DNA of 64,000 nucleotides. Origin: Cichorium intybus. Lineage: Eukaryota > Streptophyta > Magnoliopsida > Asterales > Asteraceae. The notes beneath the pieces were generated by a model. The model was not told the DNA's origin. It did not search any database and was given only the letters and a program-made list of their open reading frames with translations. The position numbers and the translations under genes are program-made. Shown here in pieces: positions 1-10,881 of this stretch (its first letter is position 1; each line of letters begins with the position of its first letter). The stretch lies in contig CM042012.1 in assembly GCA_023525715.1 (NCBI GenBank), positions 119,742,298-119,806,297 on the forward strand, given 5' to 3'.

Positions 1-924
1 GGTGCAGTTAATATGTTTTGATCATGCACATACACTAACGATCTCCTACTTGTGCAATATATAATAATACAATGACTCACTAACTCTGAATATTGCTAGC
101 TTTCATATCGAGAATATAACACCCCTCGCTAAAGGTATTTATAAAAATATCATTTTAAAATTCATAAGTTCTTATCAAAGGCATAAATCACCACATGTGG
201 AAACTTTGGTAGCATAACGCCTCAATGTGGTTAAATTGGCTTTTGAACACCATTTTTTTATATAAATTCATTGGGCTTTGTTTGAAAATCATTCAAAGTT
301 TAAGTTGTGGAAATCATATGGACCTACTTTCAAAACAACTTAGTTTGTAAAAAAGCGAGGTGGTTACAACCCGAATACCATTACAAATTTCAAATGAAAC
401 CACACAACCTGTGGCCTTCTAAAATCTCAAGCTCTACTTAATTCATCCTTAATCATCAACCTAAGTACATTTCAAAATAAGTTAGGCAATATAAATGCCT
501 AGTGAGTCTACTACCAGGGTCAACTCATTGAAAGAAGGTGATGTTAATCGCGTACTCATGTCAAACCCCCAAAACAATTTTTATAACACTCGTATGTCAT
601 AAAGTGGTTTGGAAGGAAAATTTCTCCAAAGCCATCTTAGTCAACATTTAACTACAACTTGCAATGTCAAGAATAACATCATAGATATAGTTAGGGATTT
701 ATCCCAAAATCAACATAGTCAACTTGTCATAAAAAACATTATTTATAACAAAATATCATTTCATCATTAATGGGTATATTATGCATGTAATGAATGCACA
801 TGAAAGTAATCCAATCCCCAAGTCCATCTCACATAAATGGTTCAATAGGCGGTGTAATATTACACATACACCGTCACTTTTTAACTAGGATCTCATGAAC
901 CACCATTCATGATCCACACACGGG
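1..924. other. AT-rich spacer with old LTR-like traces
   Basis: No gene is visible. A sequence near 115 (taacacccctcg) resembles the TGTAACRCCCC start of the Gypsy LTRs further right. A cctagtgagtctac stretch near 498 recalls their conserved gtgagt segment. I infer an old, minus-oriented Gypsy LTR, later split by the solo LTR and by Copia-F, but I cannot find its ends or a partner. Confidence is low. Confidence 0.3.
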
Positions 925-929
925 GGTTG

Positions 930-2783
930 TGTAACATCCCAAAATTTTAGGGTAAAATTAAAAAAAAAAAATTAAACGGACTCTTCAATATAAGAAAAGC
1001 CACTTAATTAATTTTGACAAAATTCCATAACTTATAAGTTTAATGAAAACACCCCAGGATTAACAGAAGTTAACGAAATCACAATATAGCGGAATATTAA
1101 TTCAAAAACAGTCCTCCAATGAAGCAGCACAGTGTATACACGTCACGCCTTGCCATCCATTGTACCTGATGTACCTGAAACAGTAGTTTATATAGGGAAA
1201 GGGTAAGCACGAAGCTTAGTGAGTTCCTCAAAATACCATACGATCCATCACATAACATACAACACACAATAACCATTCATATGTCTGTGAGACTCACGGG
1301 CTATCCCTGTTCTGCCTGAAGACTCACGGGCGATTCCCGTTCTGTCTTATCGCTCGCAGGCTTTTCCCGTTCCGTCTAATGACTCGCAGGCTATTCCCGT
1401 TCCGCCTATTGGCTCGCAGGCTTTTCCCGTTCCGTCTAATGACTCGCAGGCTATTCCCGTTCCGCCTATTGGCTCGCGGGCTATCCCGTTCCGTCCACAA
1501 ACAATCATTTTCATAGCAATAATTCATACAATTATCATAACATGTAAGATCACCTTAGTCTAACATATCTTCCTTCCTATACATGCAATATCACCTATAG
1601 TATAGTGAGAAGACTCGCCTGATTATAGTTGACTATATCGTTTATCTTTCTCGGCTTTGTATTTCCTTCAACTTTAACTGTTAACATAATAAGAAATCTA
1701 TCATTTCTTAATCCTTAACTATATTGTAGTCGCATCATTAAACCCTTCAGTAATTCCAATATGATACTCCATGATTTATCAAGTAAAGAACAGCCAGGTA
1801 GAAGATTAGATCGGGTGGCAGGATCCTTTCAGCATTTTAGCCTTTCGGAAAATCCAACAACCAGATCCCAAGTAATCGGCCTAGTCACCGTCCTCGTAAG
1901 TAAATCAATCGGTATTATTTTCGGAATTACGAATTGTTATAATAACGACATTTTAAGGTTTTTTGTTTACTATTGTTAGAAATGAGTATAATATAACATA
2001 TGTTATACTTATTAAATATTCTACTTCTTAACACAAAAACTATTTTACAATACCTAATTAAGCTATACAAAAGTTTGTAGTTACCTTATGACCAGTCGTC
2101 GGAACCTATAACTTATTCGCTAGGCTTTTGAGCTTCCTTTCACTCACTTCTTACACTCTAGTGCTTAGAAACCTCTATATATTGGATTGAGATTTGTTGG
2201 TGTGGTTTATGAGATGTTTGGGGGGTATTTATACTTGAATTCTTGAATAAAAAATGGCATGACACTTTTGACAAAAGATTTTAATAATATAATTTTGTTG
2301 AAATTAAAGGCCTTCTAGAATCAGTCTGTTCAAGACTAGTTTAGCCGATCTTAAGCCCATTAAATTCACGTTTTTATTTGATATTAAGTAAATTCATCTC
2401 AATACCTTTCCAAGGATGTATGGTATGTATTTATACGATTTTTCTATGATTTATTATGATTTTCTGAAAACAGACTATCTAATCTGTCAATTCCGAACTA
2501 ATCAGTAAAGATTGCATTTTTTACCATAAATAATATCATTTTCAAGCTTACTATTATTTTTGGTAATTGTACTAGACTCAATTTGTAAACTTTGTGCACT
2601 GGTTTGAGGTCCAAACGATTTTTCTAGAATTAATTATGATTTTTCTAAAAACGACACAAAATGTTGATTTTCATATGAAATTGTAACTAAAGTTTTTCTT
2701 AGCTTTATAATTACCAATGACCATATAATTCCTAACACTCTTATTTTAAGTATATATGTTATAATCAGGATACGGGTCTTACA
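930..2783 (-). mobile_element. Solo LTR of a Ty3/Gypsy retrotransposon
   Basis: A 1,854-bp unit starts TGTAACATCCC and ends GGGTCTTACA. It is flanked by identical 5-bp target duplications ggttg (925-929 and 2784-2788). There is no second LTR or internal region between the duplications, so this is a solo LTR, the usual product of LTR-LTR recombination. The terminal motifs and an internal block (gggtaagcac, then aagcttagtgagtt at 1212-1225) match the LTRs of Gypsy-B at 30819 and 59200 in the same reading direction. Those LTRs belong to a minus-oriented element, so I assign minus. It contains a minisatellite. Confidence 0.9.
1291..1498. repeat. Minisatellite, about 30-bp units, inside the solo LTR
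   Basis: Seven units of 29-31 bp follow the pattern gactcgcaggctattcccgt plus ttccgcctattg. Units 3-4 are repeated exactly as units 5-6, so the recent expansion was by a 60-bp dimer. The first two units are the most diverged. A minus-strand open frame across the block is only a by-product of the repeat. It lies about 65 bp from the aagcttagtgagtt motif, as does a different minisatellite in the Gypsy-B LTRs. Confidence 0.9.
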
Positions 2784-2788
2784 GGTTG

Positions 2789-4730
2789 TGAGCCTCTAAA
2801 TGTGAAAATGGTGATTATCTAGAAATCTAACCACAACAACATTATAAATACATACTCAGTCAAGTTCTATATGGATATGAGTGACCATATCAGATTCTCA
2901 TCCTAAATGCAAATGTAATGCACAAGTAAGATGCAAATTTAGTTTTGAAACATCATTTCATCTTCTTTAGTTGGAAAATCATCTTTCAAACACCTTTAGT
3001 TTAAAATTTTTATTTTGATCATTAATAGTTTGAAATCATCATAAGGATATTTTCATGAATGCACACATATACTTATAGTATAGCACGTACCACATTGATT
3101 GAATGCTTAAATATTAAAAAAACACACCAAAATAAGTTTTAAGGACACGTACTCGAGTAAACTCACATTAGTCTAGATGTTAGACAAGCCATCATCATCT
3201 TCTAGGTTGTTATAACCTCACTCCTTCCTTACACGTCAAAGAAAGGATGTGTCACACTCATTTCATCCAAATCTTATGGGACAAACTTATCATTCTTATC
3301 AACTTCATATATCAAGGTTAAACACCCATCCAATAAGGAGTTACTAGGCAAAAAAACTCCTAAACATAAGCTCGCAGGGTTGGAGAATCAAACACCAAAG
3401 GTCCAAGCCTAGGGAGAGGCTACATTGAGCAAAAAACAACATATTAAGTGTGCAGAGGCCACATGGGTTGCGTGACGCAAGACTAAAATCTTACACGGGG
3501 CGCATGAGACATTAGAAGGACCAAATTCCCAATTTAAGTTTTACGCCAGTCATGTATACGTAGGCCAAAAACCCACATAGGCTGTGCCAGAACTATGCGA
3601 AAACCCTTGTTTCTTTTTCATTTTTGGTCCCAACTAAGTCCAAATGCATCTCAAGGCTCCCCAAACACTTATGAAACCAAGGTATGACTAAATTTAGGGT
3701 CTTTCAACCCAACACATACATCATATCCTCATCAAGCTCATGACTTAATTATAAAGCACTTAATGCTTATTATTCCATTCTTACAGCGAGATTTGGAGTT
3801 TAACATTATGTTTAAGTCATTTATTGCATAAGGAACCGTCCATCCATTCATTAAGGACTTAACCAATTAGTCATCCAAGATGGATTCATCCTATAGTTTC
3901 TAGTTCCAATTTCGAAGGGAACCAACCAATGGAATCCGAAATTCCATTCTATCCAACATATTCTAACAAGGGTTCTAATTATTCCCAAATGGTTAGATTC
4001 ACAATGAACAATCCAAAATGGGTTCCTTCATCCAAAACACATCAAAAGGTCAATCTCTTTACTAGTTCTAACATCAAACCATCCATATTCCATTCCTAAG
4101 GTTCATAATCACCCAATTCCATCAATTGTTTCTAGATTTATTAATGTCAAACGGTTGGAATCACTAGGAAATAATTTGAAAATGATTTATTTCATCCAAA
4201 ATACACCTAGGAGCCAAAACTCAAGTAGATTTACCCAATAATTCACCAGTTCAAGAATCTAGGGTTTAGAACACCCATTTCTATCAAATAAATGGATCTA
4301 GATTATCTACGGATTGTAAGTAGATCAAATGTTGTTCTAAAACACAACAAACTAATGGAATCATAGTAAGAACCTCATCCAACTTGATATTTTCGTATTT
4401 TAATAAGACACCAACTCTAAAATGGGTTTCCAAGCTAGAAAATAGAGGGATTATACCTTAGATTAGTGGGAGATCCTCGAAGCTTTGACATATCTTCGAT
4501 CTCTTGCCAAAATCTCGCCAAAACCCTAAGAAAATCGCCATCTCTCTTCTCTCTATCTCAAAAACATCCCAAAGGGCTGAAATATGGAGAACTCCCGAAT
4601 CTATACATGTTAATTTTCCTTAATTGGCATAAATGGATCCTAGGGTTGGAACCTTCTATAACTAACACCCAAAAGGCTAACCCTTTTAATAAAAGTTCCG
4701 AATTTTGCATTTTTACCCCAAATAATTATA
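2789..4730. other. Spacer, no gene; LTR-like texture
   Basis: No credible coding region. The phrase actcacattagtc near 3162 also occurs in the Gypsy-C LTRs (near 33054 and 46140). The stretch 4440-4640 (short AT-rich runs with aaaccctaag and atcgccatctc) looks like the promoter-proximal part of a minus-oriented Gypsy LTR. I read it as more of the old element seen at 1-924. No target duplication or partner LTR was found. Confidence 0.3.
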
Positions 4731-4735
4731 TTCAT

Positions 4736-5160
4736 TGCTAGGAATTATTTAGTGGTTTAATATTTGCATTTAAAAAGGACTAAAATATAAAATATATTTA
4801 AATTAGGGGCTGTTTGGGTTTTTCGGTTGGAGAACGAAAAACTTTATTGTTCGGTATGATTGGACCGAACAACCTATGTTGCTCGGTTGGTTGTTCGGTG
4901 GGCTTGTCCAAATAGGCTTAGGGTTTCTAGGTTTTTAGGCGTAGGGTATTTAAGGCTCTATGAGCCGTCATTTGTGTGGTTGGTTGCCTAGAAGTTTGTG
5001 CTAAGTAGAGAGAGAAAATTATTGTTCTTGCAACCAAAGAAACTTATGTACTAGACCTTTTCTTAATCAAAGGTGTGCATTGAAGTTTAAATCTCCTTGT
5101 GTTCTTGTTCTTGTGATTGATTGATACCATTTGTGTAGATCTAGGATTTATGGACCTACA
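4736..5160 (+). repeat. 5' LTR of Copia-F
   Basis: A 425-bp LTR beginning TGCTAGGAATTATTT and ending GGACCTACA; the first CTAGG differs from the 3' copy's TTAGG. A TATA-like gggtatttaagg lies near 4945. It is very similar to the copy at 14424-14849 (scattered single-base changes), and it contains several copies of a TTGTTCGG/GTTCGGT motif that also recurs in the leader at 6115-6430. Confidence 0.93.
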
Positions 5161-5165
5161 ATTGG

Positions 5166-5881
5166 TAGACCTAGCAAACGTGTCGTGTCGTGTCGATTTC
5201 GTGTCGTGTCAAAACATTAAACAGGTTGAAAGTGCTCGACCCTAAACCAACCCGTTTAATAATCGTGTCGTGTTGTGTCAATGCGTTTATTTTCATGTCG
5301 AGTTCGTGTCAAGTTTCGGGTTTGGTGTTTAGACCTTGTAAGTATATCATGTCACTTTTCGAGTTGAAACACTAACTATGTTGAAAGAATAGTAGTTTGA
5401 GGCAAAAAGGAAAACATGAAAAACTAGTAGTAGAAGCATTCACACTAAGTTTATAGAGCAACATTAAAAGATTAGGAGTCGGGGAGATGAATGACGAGGT
5501 TGCGAGGAGGAGAGAGAGGCCGAGTGAAACTGTGGAGTATGAGTGAGAAAGTAGATAAGTGAAAATGAATTCATGATCTAGGTGGCTAAGCGACTTCCAC
5601 ATTATAAAACACGTTAATCAGAAGTTTTTCTTTTAAATATGATATTGGTTTTTGAATGTCCAATTTACATAAGAATTAGAAAAACTTGAATGTAAATAAA
5701 CGGGTCATTTTCGAGTCATTTTCGAGTTGAAAGTTTCAACCCTGACCTTACCCGTTTAATTCTCGTGTCGTGTCGTGTCAACCCGTTTAATTAAACGGGT
5801 TGAAATCTCTTACCCAAACCCGTTTGTTTCGTGTCGAGTTCGTGTCGGGTTGTCGTGTCGTGTCAGGTTTTGCCACCTCTA
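5166..5881. mobile_element. hAT-like MITE inserted at the Copia-F LTR/primer-site junction
   Basis: A 716-bp non-coding insert flanked by identical 8-bp duplications acaattgg (5158-5165 and 5882-5889). Ends are imperfect terminal inverted repeats: TAGACCTAGCAAAC on the left and TTTTGCCACCTCTA on the right (reverse complement TAGAGGTGGCAAAA). An 8-bp duplication with a TAGRGGTGGCAAA-type terminus is the hAT superfamily signature. Both sub-terminal regions are rich in GTCGTGTC repeats, in partly inverted arrangement. There is no transposase frame, so it is non-autonomous. Confidence 0.88.
5780..5801. repeat. 22-bp perfect palindrome in the hAT-like MITE
   Basis: AACCCGTTTAA is followed directly by its reverse complement TTAAACGGGTT. 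Further AACCCGTTTAAT half-sites occur near 5250 and 5750. Such sub-terminal repeats can be transposase-binding sites in hAT elements. That function is inference here. Confidence 0.75.
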
Positions 5882-5886
5882 ACAAT

Positions 5887-5898
5887 TGGTATCAGAGC
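5887..5898 (+). other. Primer-binding site of Copia-F (tRNA-iMet)
   Basis: TGGTATCAGAGC matches the complement of the 3' end of plant initiator tRNA-Met. In an intact copy it would sit 2-3 bases after the LTR end (5160). Here it is 726 bp away because of the MITE. The left flank keeps the start of the site (attgg at 5161), copied as part of the MITE target duplication. Confidence 0.93.
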
Positions 5899-6574
5899 TT
5901 GATTTTGGTATCAATCTTTGGCTTGTTCTTGGAGATTTTTGAAGTTTTTGGGTGTTTTGATCTGTTTGATCGAGTTTTTGATTGTTTTTGGTGTTTTTGT
6001 TCTTGAAGTTCATCGTGTTCTTGGCAATCTTCAAGCAAAAATCATCCAAAATTGTGTTTTTGATCCAAAACGGCGTGTTTGTGGCTTGTTTCTGCGAGAT
6101 CTGGATCTGAAGGGGTTGTTCGGTCACGCACCTTTTGGTTGTTCGGCGGTGGCACTGTAGCGTCTAGGGTTTTTGGAGGTTGTTCAGTCAGCCTTTGAGT
6201 TTCTCGGCCTTTGTTTAGGTTGTTCGATTAGCCCATCAGTGATTGTTCGGAGTCTGTTAGGGTATATTATTGTTCGGTGATTGTTCGGTATTTGTTTCTG
6301 GTCTTTATTGTTCGATAAGAGTTGTTCGGTCAGTTTGCTGTTCGGTTAGTTTAGTTGTTCGGTTAAAGTGTTTCTCGCCCAAGATTGTTCGGTAAAAGGT
6401 TGTTCGGTGCATCTGACTAGTTATTCGGTCTAGTTTTTTTTTTCGATTTTGAGGTTTTTGATTTTACTTAGTCAAAATTTTCGAAAGGTTTCGAATGGTC
6501 AAATTTTTCGTTTTTCGGCAGAAATTTTTTTGTGGGATTTTTCGATCATTTTTCTGACAGTTCGCTCATTTTCA

Positions 6575-8152
6575 ATGGATCTAACTACTACCAATTTGCA
6601 TTCCGATCTCGATACCGTGATGGGTACTGTTACCCGCATTCCCAGACTGTTAAATGCTGAAGGCTTTGATGAATGGAAATTCAGATTTGAGAAATATGTA
6701 AAAATGAAGGACAACAAGATATGGAGAAGCATTGTGAGAGGTCCGATTATAATAACAAGTACACTTGAGGATGGTACGGTGACTATAAAGACTCGGGAAG
6801 AATACTCGGATGAAGATTTTGAATTAACAGAAGTTGATGATCGTGCCCTCGCTACTCTCATGATGGCTCTGTCTCCTGATATCGCTCAAGGATTCAGGGA
6901 ATACAAATCTGCCAAGGCTTTATGGGAAGCAGTGATTAAGGTTTATGAAGGCAACGAGGACATGAGACAAAGCAGACATGATTTTCTTAGACAAAGATTT
7001 AATATGTTTAATCATGTTCTTGGGGAGACACTCGAAGTTCAGTTGCAACGCTTTATCACTCTCAACACTGAGTTGAATACTTCTGGAATTGTACTGTCGA
7101 AATCATAAATCAACAAGAAGCTGTTGAACTCCGTTCCCAGAAATTGGGATATGCATGTGGCTGTAATCAAGAAGACGAAGGATCTGAATAGTTTGTCCCT
7201 CTCTGAAACTTTAGCTGTCATCAAAGCATGTGATATGGATGACAAACAACGAGAGATAAACCACGTCAATTTTTATCAATCTGTCAACCTAGGTGTCTCT
7301 ACAAACAGTGCCTTTTATGCTTTGCCTGCTCATGCTCCAATTCATCAAGGTTCATCCTCTTCCAGCAAGCCGATGGTATCTCCAAGCCCTTTTGTTCTTG
7401 TTACTCCAGCTCCAACTCTACCCAAAGGAACTGAAGAAAATTTAGGTTTGATGGCTGGTCTCCTAAACTGTTATAATGATCTAGTTGCTGGAGAGCTGGT
7501 TCAACCTATGACTGTGGGAGATTTAGATCAAATCAACCCGGATGATTTGGAAGAAATGGATATCTTTTGGCACATTGCTATGGCGGTTCATAGGGCCAAG
7601 AGATTCACACAAAGGACTGGTAGGAACAACTGGGTCAACAACAATGTTAAAAGGAAGGTGGGTTTCAGCAAACCAAATCTCCGATGTTTCAACTGTAACG
7701 AGCCTGGTCACTTTGCTCATGAATGTACTAAGCCAAAAATGGAGAATGCTGAGAGAAATCTGGTTCCTGTCGGAAACAATCGCGATGCTGCTCCCCAGAA
7801 CAATGAAAGAGCAATAGTGGCACAACAGTTTTCTTGGGATGACCAGATGCAAGCCTTGAATCTAGCTGAAGGTGGTGGAGCACACTTGGCACAGCTCGAA
7901 GGAAACATGGATGCTGAAGCTGCAGAAGAACAAGTGATGGATCTGCAACTTGCTTTCATGGTTTCTACTACTTCTGCTTCTACCACTGCCAAAACTGAGG
8001 TTAGTAAAGTTTCTTGCTCTTCTCAATCTTGTATTAATATAATTGCAAAGTATCGTGAACGTAATGATCGTCTTATTAAAGAAGTGTTTAATCTTACAAA
8101 TGATGTTTATAATGCTAAAAAAGAAACTGAAACCTCTTCAAGAAAAACTTGA
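6575..8152 (+). pseudogene. Copia-F gag (amino-terminal and first zinc knuckle), broken
   Basis: The frame opens at ATG 6575 (MDLTTTNLHSD). It gives a Copia capsid-type domain: a tryptophan-containing WKFRFEKYVK segment, ALWEAVIKVYEG, then helical leucine-rich sequence. A TAA stop (7106-7108) interrupts it, and the same frame continues to 8152. A CCHC zinc knuckle (CFNCNEPGHFAHEC) is encoded near 7683-7724. The protein would form the virus-like particle and bind the element RNA. An open stretch upstream of 6575 has no ATG and is leader. After 8152 the frame is lost. Confidence 0.85.
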
Positions 8153-9310
8153 CGCTAAAACATCTGATTTTAAGAAAGCACAAGCTGACTGAAGTACAGC
8201 GGCCACTCGATATCGTTGTGCCAAATAAACCATTGCTAAATTAACTGCCGAGCTTGACACACTGAAAGCAAAATTCAATGATGCTGAATTTAATTTCAAA
8301 AAATTCGATGTGTCAAGCAAAGTAGTTGAATGAATGATTGAACATCAAACTAAATGGACTAATACGCATGGTGAAGGTCTGGGGTACAAAACTAGTCCAC
8401 CTCCGATTAATCATAATTATACCCCACCCCTTGAAACAGAAGAATCAGAGAAATGTTATCTTTCCAATTTTGTTAAAAAGGATCAATCTGGCATCGCTGA
8501 GAATTCTGAAATGAACGTTTCTAATGCTTTTACCTCATGTGCAGATAATTTGAAAGAGAAAGATGAGAAGAAGGAAGACAAGAGTGCTTTTGATTTTGTT
8601 AAAACTTGTTCTAAGATTAATTATTCTGATTCGCCTGCTTTAAATTTGCCTGTTAAACAAACTGCTAAATCTGTTAGACCTTTAAAAATTCATAATGATG
8701 TGAACTTTCAAAATTCTAGGTTTAAAAATTTTGATAAATGTTCTGTTGCATGCTTGTGTGTGTGGAAATACATTGAATATATCTGGACCTGGACAAACAT
8801 CCACTGCCCCTGTTAAAAGACAAACTTGTTTTAACTGTGGACTCGCTGGTCATATTGCCAGAAATTGTCCCCGATATTTGTATGCGCATCAACATGAACG
8901 GTTTTGGCAGAACATGCCAAGGGGTAGATCTTATAAAATAAAACCCTCGAGGTCACGTTCTCGAAATAAGAATTGGAATGATGTGAAAGCCAAGAATCAA
9001 ACTGCGCAAAAAAAAAAAGACTGCTTCAAGAAATGACGGTGCCTTACCAAATTTTGTATGATCAAAGTCATCTCAAGAATCAACTTCAAATAGCAGTTCT
9101 GATTCAAAATCAGATGTTAAGGTTCCCATTTGGTCCAAGGATAAGAGATTTAAATCAAATTATAGATGGGTTCCTAAAGGCAGCATTCAAAAATCTACTG
9201 TGAATTCCCAGTTATTTGACAATCGTGATATGAGTTTAGAATCTGTAAAATGTATCGATAGTTTGGGTCAACCCAATTTCCGAATGGACTGGGTTCCTAA
9301 ATCTAACTAA
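8153..9310 (+). pseudogene. Copia-F gag distal part with second zinc knuckle, frameshifted
   Basis: Coding potential passes through several frames. 8334-8816 reads an acidic, lysine-rich linker. A different frame from about 8800 encodes a second CCHC knuckle (CFNCGLAGHIARNC) near 8824-8865 and a basic SRSRSRNK tail. A run of eleven A (9007-9017) marks another shift. After it the frame reads two WVPK motifs, typical of the gag/protease boundary in such Copia elements, and stops at TAA 9308-9310. At least two frameshifts and one internal stop are present. Confidence 0.75.
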
Positions 9311-10881
9311 TCTCGCAAGTTGTGCAGGAACAGCTGTGGAGGAATGGCAGCAAATCCTGGTATGTTGATAGCGATTGTTCCAGGCACATGACAGGCGACA
9401 TGTCCCAACTACACGACATTGAAAATTTTAATGGTGGATGTGTCTGCTTTGTAGGAGGTGAAAGGGGAAAGATCACTCAAAGGGGAATTGTATCGAATGG
9501 CGTGTTGAAGTTTGAGAACATAAACTTTGTACCTGAGCTCAACCACAGTTTGCTGAGCGTTTCTCAAATCTGTGAAAGAGGTTTTTCAACCCACTTTACA
9601 AAGAAGGAATGTCTGATTCTCAAACCTAGCGTAGTCATCCCCGAGGAGTGGATTGTTGTTCGATCAGAACGCCAAAGCAACGCCTATATCATCGACATGA
9701 ATCACAACACTCCGGAAAACGTCACTTGCTTATTCTCGAAAGCTTCAGAACAGAACGCCATGTTGTGGCATCGACGTCTGGGTCATGCAAATGCAAAGAA
9801 TCTGAATCGTCTTGCAAAGAATGATCTTGTCCGAGGGCTACCCATCAAAGACTTCATCACTTTTGAAAAATGTGTTGCCTGTGCTCAAGGCAAACATCAT
9901 CAGAAACCACATCAGCCCAAATTAATCAACACCATTGACTCGCTCCTTCAACTGATTCACATGGATCTCTTCGGTCCAGTCAGCGTTCTCAGTATTAATA
10001 AAAGCTCTTATTGTTTAGTTATAACCGATGATTACTCACGTTTTACTTGGGTTTTCTTTTTGAAGCAAAAGAGTGAAACTACTGAGCTGGTCAAGAGATT
10101 CGTCACTTTAATCGAAAATCAAACAAATAAGAAACTGAAGGCCATTCGATGCGACAATGGGACTGAATTCAAGAATGTGGTACTGGATAAATTCTGTGCA
10201 AATAAGGGAGTGCAGCGTCAGTACAGTGCTGCTCGTACACCTCAACAGAACGGTGTTGCTGAGTGTCGAAACAGAACTCTAATTGAGGCTGCACGTACCA
10301 TGCTCTGTAATTCTAAATTACCGGTGTTCTTTTGGGCTAAAGCAATCAACTCAACTTGTTATGTTCAGAACCGGGTCATCATCAACAAGCGCCAAATGAA
10401 GACTTTGTATGAGATTCTTTATTGTCACAAACCATCTGTTGCTCATTTTCGTTCTTTTGGCTGTCCTTGCACCCTTCTTCATCTTGAAGCTACACCAAAG
10501 TTCAACTCTAAAGCAGATGATTGTTACTTTGTTGGACATACGGGTAAAACTACCTATCGGGTGTATAATAAGGTTAACAAACAGATCATGGAATCGTTTG
10601 ATGTACGGTGGCTAGAGAAAAATCAAACGGATGCTAGAGTTGGCCCCGACTGGATATTCAACTATGTCGAATTGTTTAAGTCTTTTAATGTGTTTTCTGA
10701 TGTTGTCTCAGGCACACAGCTAGGTACCAGTGGAGCTCGCAGAGATGAAGATGTGGAAATCATTGCTGATCCCATTACACTGCCTTTGATATTTGACGAT
10801 CCCATTCTTAATGACGGTTCACCTCCTACTTCCACTACTATAACTGAAGATGCTCCTGCTGACGATATCCCAAGTTGCTGA
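9311..10881 (+). pseudogene. Copia-F protease and integrase
   Basis: The open frame has no own ATG, as expected inside a polyprotein. In order it shows: a pepsin-like protease start WYVDSDCSRHMTGD (families usually have DSG, so the active-site glycine is Asp here); the pre-integrase HHCC finger (LWHRRLGHA to CVACAQGKHH); and the integrase core with catalytic Asp in MDLFGPV, Asp in RCDNGTEF and Glu in NGVAECRN, the DDE triad. It ends at TGA 10879-10881 in the acidic linker before reverse transcriptase. Integrase would insert the cDNA into the chromosome. With the protease change and flanking lesions it is not usable. Confidence 0.9.

Noticed and set aside
1291..1498. CRISPR-like array of 30-bp repeats
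   Set aside because: Units are directly adjacent without unique spacers, lie inside a plant solo LTR and vary between units; it is a minisatellite.
5887..5898. tRNA gene suggested by TGGTATCAGAGC-type sequences (also at 18959, 62571 and on the minus strand)
   Set aside because: Only the 3'-end complement of tRNA-iMet is present beside LTRs; these are primer-binding sites, not tRNA genes.
5879..6160. Short overlapping frames in the Copia-F leader
   Set aside because: Lie between primer site and gag start; no motif.
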